Below, piece after piece: positions 1-9,000 of a DNA stretch of 64,000 bases; the first letter of the stretch is position 1, and each line of letters opens with the position of its first letter. Under the pieces are notes generated by a model that was not told the origin of the DNA, ran no database searches, and saw only the letters and a list, made by a program, of their open reading frames with translations. The position numbers and the translations under genes were made by a program. The stretch comes from Clostridium sp. (GTDB lineage Bacteria > Bacillota > Clostridia > Lachnospirales > Lachnospiraceae): contig JAISOV010000016.1 of the NCBI GenBank assembly GCA_031275405.1, positions 23,725 through 87,724 on the forward strand. Direction: 5' to 3'.

Positions 1-642
1 ACCGCAGAGGATGACGGCAACGAGGACTCCACTTCCACCGACACCACCGGCGCCAAGACCATCCTCTATATCACTGTGTCCCACAAGGCCGCTGACGAAA
101 TGGCGGCGCGGTACGGCTTTAACGCCGAGCAGAAAGCGCAGCTTGCCGAGCTGCTCTCCGACGAATACGCCGGCCTGTGGAGCGCGGTACTTTACGGAAC
201 CCGCAATGGAAGCAGCGATATTGTGGCGGTTGCCGCGGCTCAAATCGGCAATGTGACCGGCGAGCCGTATTGGAGTTGGTACGGTTTTGACAGCCGCGTG
301 GAATGGTGCGCAGCCTTTGTGTCATGGTGCGCCAACGAGTGCGGTTATATCGACGCGGGCATCATCCCACGTTTTGCCTCCTGCCAGTCACAGGGCATCC
401 CGTGGTTCACCGAGCGCGGACTGTATCAGACGGATAATGGATATCTCCCCAGACCCGGCGACATCATCTTTTTCGACTGGGAGCAGGACGGATACAGCGA
501 CCATGTGGGAATTGTGGAGTATGCCGAGGGCGGGACCGTCCACACGCTCGAAGGGAACGCAGGCGCCGACGGTGCTGTGATGAGGCACAGCTACCGCTTA
601 AGCAGCGCCGCCATCTGCGGCTATGGAGCCGCAGGCATGTAA
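1..642 (+). CDS. CHAP-domain cell-wall hydrolase of a conjugative element, C-terminal part (5' end outside window)
   Basis: Frame 1 is open from base 1 to the stop at 640-642; protein contains VEWCAAFVSWCANECGY ... PGDIIFFDW...DHVGIVE, a CHAP-like Cys/His pattern. Confidence 0.75.
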   Translation, partial: TAEDDGNEDSTSTDTTGAKTILYITVSHKAADEMAARYGFNAEQKAQLAELLSDEYAGLWSAVLYGTRNGSSDIVAVAAAQIGNVTGEPYWSWYGFDSRVEWCAAFVSWCANECGYIDAGIIPRFASCQSQGIPWFTERGLYQTDNGYLPRPGDIIFFDWEQDGYSDHVGIVEYAEGGTVHTLEGNAGADGAVMRHSYRLSSAAICGYGAAGM

Positions 643-726
643 CGGCACAGGGACATGGCAGGGACGGCAGGCCCCGGCAGGGCGGGAAAGGCAGTGCCGC
701 CGGGGCAGAAAGGAGATTTCTGGACC

Positions 727-1608
727 ATGAGAGAAGAGATTCCTGCGAAAGGAAAGGACGGGATGGAACTGGGTACGCGCCGCGTGTATGCGGTCGCGAA
801 CCAGAAGGGCGGCGTGGGCAAGTCCGCCACAAGCACGAACCTGGGCATCGGGCTGGCGCGGCAGGGCAGGAAGGTCCTGATCGTCGATCTGGACAGCCAG
901 GCATCCCAGACCGTGTCGCTTGGCTGGAAACAGCCGGAGGAATTGCCTGTTACCGTCGCGACACAACTCGGAAAGGTTGTGGCGAACAAACCCATTGACC
1001 CGCAGGATGGTATCCTGCACCACAGCGAAGATATTGACCTGATACCGTCCAGTATTGAGCTGTCAGGACTTGAAATGCGGATGGTCAACGCCATGAGCCG
1101 CGAGTCTGTGCTGAAAAGCTATCTTGCGGAATTACGGCGCGACTATGATGTCATTGTCTTAGACTGCCCGCCGACGCTGGGCATGATGACGGTCAACGCC
1201 CTTGCCGCCGCCGACCGCGTGATTGTGCCTGTCCAGCCGGAGTATCTGTCCGTGATCGGCATGACCCAGCTGTTTGACACCGTGGCGCTCGTCAAAAAGC
1301 AGATCAACCCCGCCTTGCAGGTAGAGGGCGTCCTGGTTACCCTCGCCAATATGCGGACAAATCTGGCGAAAAATACGCTGGAGATACTCCGTCAGGCATA
1401 CGGCGGTAAAATCCGCATCTTCCCACACCCCGTCCCCTATTCAACCAAAGTAAAGGAAGCGAGCGCGGCGGGCAGGAGCATTTTCGCCTATGACCCCAAA
1501 GGCGCGGCGGCATATGCCTACGGCGAACTTGTAAAGGAGGTGGAACGCAATGGCAGACAAATCGGGGCAGACGTTCGAGCTGCCAAAAAAGCAGAGCTTA
1601 GTCGCTGA
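727..1608 (+). CDS. parA: ParA/Soj family partition ATPase
   Basis: Walker A-like NQKGGVGKSATSTNLG, VLIVDLDSQASQT, DVIVLDCPPTLG; start chosen at 727 after AAAGGAG. Confidence 0.9.
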   Translation: MREEIPAKGKDGMELGTRRVYAVANQKGGVGKSATSTNLGIGLARQGRKVLIVDLDSQASQTVSLGWKQPEELPVTVATQLGKVVANKPIDPQDGILHHSEDIDLIPSSIELSGLEMRMVNAMSRESVLKSYLAELRRDYDVIVLDCPPTLGMMTVNALAAADRVIVPVQPEYLSVIGMTQLFDTVALVKKQINPALQVEGVLVTLANMRTNLAKNTLEILRQAYGGKIRIFPHPVPYSTKVKEASAAGRSIFAYDPKGAAAYAYGELVKEVERNGRQIGADVRAAKKAELSR

Positions 1609-2512
1609 ACTGTTCACGACGCAGGAGGAGCGCGACGACGACAGGCGAGAGAAGGTTCTGGATATTCCTCTTGCCGAGATTGACGATTTTCCCGACCACC
1701 CCTTTCAGGTAAAAAACGATGAAGCCATGCAGAGCATGGCGGAAAGCGTGAAAACCGTTGGCGTTCAAACTCCCGCGATCGCGCGGCAGAAGGAGGATGG
1801 CCGGTACGAGCTGATCAGCGGACACCGCCGCAGAATGGCGGCAACGCTGGCAGGGCTTGAAACCATGCCGCTTATCGTGCGCGGCCTTTCCCGCGATGAG
1901 GCGATTATCGCAATGGTGGACGCGAATTTACAGCGGGAAACCATTCTGCCAAGCGAAAAGGCGTTGTCCTACAAGATGAAAATGGACGCAATGAAACGGC
2001 AAGGACAGCGAACAGATTTAACTTCATCCCCACTGGGGATGAAGTCACAGGGAAAGCAATCGCTTGACGAATTGGGGGAACAAGTAGGAGAAAGCCGCAA
2101 CCAAATTCACCGTTATATCCGCCTGACGGAGCTGATCCCACAGATCCTGCGGATGGTAGATGAGAACAGAATCGCACTCCGCCCTGCTGTAGAGCTTTCG
2201 TATCTGGAAAACGAAATGCAGGAAATGGTGTTGGAGGCAATGGATTTTGAAGACCGCACACTCTCTCACGCTCAGACAATCAAAATGCGGGGGTTTGCGG
2301 CAAAAGGAATGCTCGACAAGAATGTCATCGCCTCTATCATGCAGGAGGACAAGGGCAGCCAGAAAGAGCAGTTCAAAATCCCGCGAGAAAAGCTGAGCAA
2401 GTTCTTCTCCCCCTCAACCCCGTCCGCCAAGATGGAGGAAACCATCATCAAGGCACTGGAGCTTTGGCGCAGGCGTGAGCAGGACCGTGGCGCAAGGCAA
2501 AGCCCCAGATAA
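1550..2512 (+). CDS. parB: ParB/Spo0J family partition protein
   Basis: ELISGHRRRMAATLAGLETMPLIV and DANLQRETILPSEKALSYKMKMDAMKRQG typical of ParB/RepB nuclease-like domain; overlaps parA end. Confidence 0.9.
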   Translation: MADKSGQTFELPKKQSLVAELFTTQEERDDDRREKVLDIPLAEIDDFPDHPFQVKNDEAMQSMAESVKTVGVQTPAIARQKEDGRYELISGHRRRMAATLAGLETMPLIVRGLSRDEAIIAMVDANLQRETILPSEKALSYKMKMDAMKRQGQRTDLTSSPLGMKSQGKQSLDELGEQVGESRNQIHRYIRLTELIPQILRMVDENRIALRPAVELSYLENEMQEMVLEAMDFEDRTLSHAQTIKMRGFAAKGMLDKNVIASIMQEDKGSQKEQFKIPREKLSKFFSPSTPSAKMEETIIKALELWRRREQDRGARQSPR

Positions 2513-2540
2513 GGAAACCGCATAAAATGAGGGATTGAAA

Positions 2541-2666
2541 ATGGACGCAAACAAGTACGGTCATTATTTTAAGGGCCATGATGAAGCAAAAACCGATATG
2601 CACGACAGGGCCGCTAAAGAACAGTTGCGTTTGGACAGCAAAAAGCGTGACGATAAAGGGCGGTGA
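2541..2666 (+). CDS. Small hypothetical protein (41 aa) between parB and the methylase/helicase
   Basis: ATG-initiated ORF MDANKYGHYFKGHDEAKTDMHDRAAKEQLRLDSKKRDDKGR in the same operon orientation. Confidence 0.4.
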   Translation: MDANKYGHYFKGHDEAKTDMHDRAAKEQLRLDSKKRDDKGR

Positions 2667-2672
2667 CAGCGC

Positions 2673-3098
2673 GTGAACAGCCGAATCATCCGCACGTCTG
2701 GCGGGCGCGTTTATCATTGCGCCGATTGCCCGTACCGCAGCCGTGATACGGGTTTTTGCGGGTTTTGTATGCGGAAAATCCCTGCTGAGATGAAAGACAA
2801 GAAAAATGGGAAGGAGGTTTCCACATGGCGGCCAAATACCAATTTATCATGCAGATGTACGAATCCGTCCTGCAAAGGGTTACGCACAGCCCTGCCGAAT
2901 GGACGGCTTTCATACGCGCCGCCTGCCGGAATTATAAGCTGCCCTTTAACGACCAAATCCTTATTTACGCCCAGCGCCCCGACGCGACGGCGGTCTTGGA
3001 GATTGAGAAGTGGAATCGGCAGTTTGGCAGATGGGTCAACAAAGGCGCAAAAGGAATTGCGGTCTTTGATGAGGAATATAACGGCAATTCCCGTTTGA
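2673..3098 (+). CDS. Possible small Cys-rich protein (CADCPYRSRDTGFCGFC), 3' part overlapping the helicase ORF
   Basis: GTG-initiated ORF with CxxC pairs in N-terminal ~40 aa; C-terminal part lies in an alternative frame of the helicase gene so the annotated end is doubtful. Confidence 0.35.
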   Translation: MNSRIIRTSGGRVYHCADCPYRSRDTGFCGFCMRKIPAEMKDKKNGKEVSTWRPNTNLSCRCTNPSCKGLRTALPNGRLSYAPPAGIISCPLTTKSLFTPSAPTRRRSWRLRSGIGSLADGSTKAQKELRSLMRNITAIPV

Positions 3099-6000
3099 AA
3101 CACTACTTTGATATTTCCGATACCCACGAAAGCCGATTTTCCCGCCCTGTTCCCATTTGGCAGATGAATACGGCATATGAAGCGGACGTTATCGAGAGCT
3201 TGGAAAACTCCTTTGGCGAGTTAGAGGACGATTCCGGCCTTGCCGCCGCCCTCATTTCGGCGGCGCACAATGCCGTGGATGACAACCTTTCCGATTACCT
3301 CAACGAACTCATCTATTGCCGCGAGGACAGCTTTTTAGAGGAACTTGACGGCCTCAATGTTGAAATGGAATACAAGACCGCCCTGCAAAACAGCGTGGCG
3401 TATATGCTTCTCACCCGCTGCGGATTGGACGCGGACGAATATCTTGACTTTGAGGATTTCCGCTATATATCCGACTTTAACACCCGCAACACCGTCAACG
3501 CCCTCGGTACGGCGGCAAGCGATATTTCGGAAACCTGCCTGCGTGAGATTTCGGCTACCGTTATCAATCTGCAAAGGCAGGAGCAAAATCAAAATCGCAC
3601 ATTTGCAACCCCGCCCCAAAAAGGCGATAATAATATCAAAAACAGCGAAAGGAGTACCCCACATGAACGAACTGACATATCGGACGCAGGGCGATTACCA
3701 AATACCCAATCTGCTTCCCCCGGAGGAAGCCGCCCCGGTAGTCCTTGGCAAGTACGCATTGGCAAGAAAGAAATTCCTCAAACAGAGCCGCAGAATCCTG
3801 TTCACGAACCTGCTGACATCGGGCAAGCTGAACGCACATCTGATGGAAACCGAGCAGACGGCGAACGAGCGCATGGAACTGTTGACCCGGCAGATGGCGG
3901 CGGCGCAGGGCGTGGACGAGAGCTTGAAAGCCCGCGACCAAATGAAATGGGTGGGCTTGATGAACAATATCCGCCACAGCGCGGAGGAACTGGTGATGAG
4001 CGAACTGATATACGCATAAAGCCCCTGCCCCGGGGTCCCCACGAAGTCCGCAGACTTCGTGGGGTGGGAGCAGAATATCGGCAGCTCACCCTTATGGGAG
4101 AAGCGGAGGAACAAAAATCCTCCGCTTTTTCTATTTCTCAGCAGATTATAGATGAAGTCTTGACCACAGGCGGCAACGAGGAAAACAGCGTCCTGCGTAT
4201 CATTTCATGGTTTCGCAGGATTCACACGCCGACTGAAAACGCCGCGTTTCTCCGCAAGGAGTACGGCGAGGGCGGCAAAGGATTTATTTTCGGCGGGCAG
4301 CACGTTTCGGTTTGGTGGGATGAAAATATCATTCGCATTGCCGTAGGCGATAACGCCCGCTATGCGGAAAACGCTACCACCCTCCATTGGCTGAATGTGG
4401 AGCTACGGATTCGGGATTTATTCCGGCTTGGGCGTTTCGCTCCGCAGAGCGAGCTTGATAAAGTGGACGGCTTTGAACTCAAATCACTTGCCGACCATTT
4501 GTGGTATTTGCACCACGACCTTGCGGACGGCATAACATTTTCCTTTATGGACGAGGAACTGTTCAAGGGCGGTTTCCCCGACAGCACCGCGCATATTGCG
4601 GAACTACTGGCAGAGCCGACAGCGCGGCAGACAATTCTTGATGGGCTGACCGAATTTGCTGCCGAATATGAACAGGACAATGACCTGCTTCGTTTCCGCT
4701 TTTCCGAAAGCCATATGCGTGACGCGCTTACTCTGCTCAACGATTTGCAATATGACCCTAACATCTTGACCGCCGACGAATCGGTTTCCACGCTGCGTCC
4801 GGGATTTATCACGCAGGACGAAGTGGACGCAATACTTCTGCAAGGCGGCAACGTGGAGCATGGTAAATACCGCATTTACTCCTACTTCCTCCACGCCCAC
4901 ACCGCCAAAGAAAAAGCCGACTTTCTAAATGACGAATACGGATGGGGCGGCACAGGGCGCACAGGCTTCAATGAGAACCACGACAGCAAAGGCATTTCGT
5001 TCAGCCGTGAAAACAACCATATGCCCTATGACAAAGTGATTTTGCCGTGGAGCAAGGTTGCAAAGCGTGTTGATGAGCTTATCGCGGACGGACGGTATAT
5101 GACCGAGCGTGAGCGCGGCCTTTTGCCCGAATACGAAAAGAGCGAACTGGCGCGGGAGGTCTATCTTTTCTATACCAATCAGCCGGAGGACGTGCCACGC
5201 CCTTACCCTTTTGGAAGCGAAACAACAAACGCAATCAAGGAAATCCGTCCGCAGCTTGACGAGCCGGAGCGCGTTGCCGGGATATTGAGCGGTATGGCGG
5301 CGGTACTCGACAACACCGCCGACTTTGACCGCAGCTATCAGTCCATGCAAAAGGCGTTTGAGGATTTGACCGCCTACCAAAACGGCGAATACACGCTGTT
5401 TCCCACAGATAAACCAGCCGAAAAAGAAACGGCACAGCCCGCGCCCGCACCTGTCACGCATGAACAACCCGCCGCCGATGAAGCCGCCGTTTACGACCTT
5501 CAGCTTGGCACGGCGGTCTATCTTGGCATGGACGAATATGAGATTTACTCCTTTGACGATTCAAATGTTGTGCTGCGGGACATTAAATATCCCCTGTTTA
5601 CAAGGGATATGCCGCGTGACGAGTTTGAACGCAAGCTGCGGGAAAATCACTTAAACGACCATTTGATTGCAGACGGCGAAACGGAAACGCCCGTGCTGCC
5701 GATACCAAAACAGGAAACAGCGCAACCGCACACTCCAAAGATTGGCGACAGGTACGAGATACAGGGGCGACGGTTCGTTGTGGATTCCGTGGATACGGAT
5801 TCCGGCAAGGTGAGCCTGCGTGATGTGACCTTTGAGGGCAGCGCGGGATTTCCTGTTTTCCGAAGCGAGAGCTTTGACTTCATTCGGCAGTATGACCCCA
5901 TAGAGGATTTACCCGACGAAAGACAACGAATTGTCACAGAAACAACACCTATCCCCACAGATGAACCTCTTACCCCCGCGTGGGAAAAACCCAAGCCGAA

Positions 6001-9000
6001 AGGCAAGGTCAATGTATTTGACCCACACCCCGAAATACCGCAGTCAGAGCGGCACAATTACCGCATTACGGATGATGACCTCGGCGCGGGCGGCGCAAAA
6101 ACCAAATTCAAGAACAACGTGGAAGCCATTAAGACCCTGCAGGATATTGAGCTTGAGAACCGTTTTGCTACACCCGAAGAACAGGAGATTTTAGCGCGGT
6201 ACGTCGGTTGGGGCGGCTTGCAGCAGGCGTTTGACCCCCACAACAAGCAATGGGAAGATGAATATCTCGAACTGAACGCCCTGCTTTCGCCCGAAGAATA
6301 CGAATCGGCGCGGTCAACCACGCTCAACGCACACTACACCTATCCCACAGTCATCAAGGCGATTTACAAAGCCGTGGAAAATATGGGCTTTAAGACGGGC
6401 AATGTGCTTGAGCCATCCTGTGGAATTGGCAACTTTTTCGGACTTGTGCCGGAGAGTATGGCGGGAAGCAAGCTGTTCGGCGTGGAGCTTGACAGCTTGA
6501 CGGGACGCATTGCGCGGCAGCTTTACCAAAAAAACAATATCGCTGTGCAGGGCTTTGAGAAAACCGAACTGCCCGACAGCTTCTTTGATTTGGCAGTCGG
6601 CAATGTGCCTTTTGGCAGTTACGGCGTAGCGGATAAGCGGTACGACAAGCACAAATTCCACATTCACGATTACTTTTTCGCCCGGACACTTGATAAGGTC
6701 AGACCGGGCGGGATTGTCGCGTTCGTCACGTCGCGGTTTACGTTGGATAAAAAGGATTCCTCCGTGCGGAAATATATCGCGCAAAGAGCCGACCTTATTG
6801 GCGCAATACGGCTTCCCATGACGGCGTTCAAAGCCAATGCAGGAACGGAAGTCACCACCGACATTATCTTCCTCCAAAAGCGTGACCGCATTGTGGATAT
6901 TGAGCCGGACTGGGTGCATTTGGGCTATGTGAACGGCATAGGCGCGGACGGTGAGGAAACGGAAATCGCCGTAAACAGCTACTTTGCCGAACACCCCGAC
7001 ATGATTCTCGGCACAATGTCCGCCGCAAGCGGAACACGGATGTACGGCGGCGAAAACAGTATTTCGTGCGTACCGTTTGAGGACAGCGACCTTACGGAGC
7101 AGCTTGCCGAAGCCGTTACCAATATCCATGCCGAAATCACCGAGTACGAGCGTGATGAGGACGAGCCGGAGGAAGAGTTCGCTATCCCCGCCGACCCGAA
7201 TGTCCGCAATTACTCCTACACCACCGTGGAGGGGCAGATTTATTATCGTCAAGACAGTATCATGGTACCCGTGGAAATGCCCGTCACGGCGCAAAACCGT
7301 GTGAAAGGCTTGATTGAACTGCGGGAGTGCGTCCGCACCCTCATTTTCTATCAGACGAGCGACTACCCCGACCACGCCATTGACGCGGAGCAGACAAAGC
7401 TCAACCGTCTGTACGACAGCTTCACCCGCAAATACGGGCTGATTAACTCACGCGGCAATTCCATTGCATTCGCGCAGGACAGCGCATATTGTTTACTTTG
7501 TTCCCTTGAAAACCTTGACGAGAACGGCGAACTGGAAAGCAAAGCCGCTATGTTTACCAAGCGCACCATCAAGCCGCATATCCCCATTACCCATGTGGAC
7601 ACGGCAAGCGAAGCGTTGGCGGTATCCCTATCCGAAAAAGCAAGGGTTGACCTCTCCTTTATGGCGCAGCTCACCGATATGAGCGAGGACGCAATCGTAA
7701 AGGAACTTGAAGGCGTTATTTTTCTCAATATCGGCAACGCAAGCGACCAAAGCAAAACCTATGTGACCGCCGACGAGTATCTGAGCGGTAATATCCGCGA
7801 GAAATTGGAACTGGCAAAAGCGGCACAGGCAACCTTTCCCGATGGGCGATACGACGTCAATGTCAAATCCCTTGAAACCGCCATGCCGAAAGACCTTACC
7901 GCCGCTGAAATCTCGGTGCGTTTGGGCGCAACATGGCTGCCGGAGGACGTTGTTCAGCAGTTTATGTACGAGCTTTTGCAAACCCCGCCCTATGCACAGG
8001 GGCGCGTCAAAGTCCACTATTCCCACCACACGGGCGAGTGGAACGTCACCGAAAAGACCTATGACCGCTCAAACATCCACACCTTTAACACCTACGGGAC
8101 ACAGCGGATTAACGCCTACCAAATCATTGAACAAAGTCTGAATCTGCGAGACGTTCGGATTTTTGACAAGGTTTACACGCCGGAGGGCGACGAGAAACGC
8201 GTCCTCAATAAAAAGGAAACCGCCATCGCCCAAGCGAAGCAGGAAATCATCCGCAGCAAGTTTGAGGAATGGATATGGAAAGACCCTGCCCGCCGCGAAC
8301 GTCTCTGTCGTTTGTACAATGACAGGTTTAACAGCATCAGACCCCGCGAATACGACGGCAGCCACCTCAAGTTCCCCGGCATGAATCCCGAAATCGTACT
8401 CCGCAAACACCAAATAGACGCTATCGCACATCAGCTTTACGGCGGCAATACCTTACTGGCGCACGAAGTGGGCGCAGGCAAGACCTTTGAAATGGTTGCG
8501 GCGGCGATGGAATCCAAACGGTTGGGGCTTGCTAATAAGAGCCTTATTGTCGTTCCCAATCATATTACCGAGCAATGGGCGGCAGAGTTTTTACAGCTTT
8601 ATCCCTCTGCAAATATCCTTGTGGCGACCAAGAAAGATTTTGAGACCAAGAACCGCAAGAAGTTTTGCGCCCGCATTGCCACAGGCGATTATGACGCTGT
8701 GATTATCGGACATTCGCAGTTTGAAAAAATACCCATGTCGGCGGAACGGCAGGAGGCTATGCTTAGGCGGCAGATTGACGAACTGATTGAGGGGATTGAC
8801 GAGGTTAAACGCAACAAGGGCGAGAAATTCACCATCAAGCAGATGGAAAAGATGAAGAAAAATCTTGAAGTCCGCTTGCAGAAACTCACCGACCAATCAA
8901 GAAAAGATGATGTCGTCACCTTTGAAGAATTAGGCATTGACCGCCTGTTTATCGACGAAGCCCACTATTTCAAGAACCTTTTTCTCATCACGAAAATGCG

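Noticed and set aside
6314-7375. 353-aa minus-strand ORF within the helicase gene
   Set aside because: Antisense to the methylase domain; no motifs and no SD support
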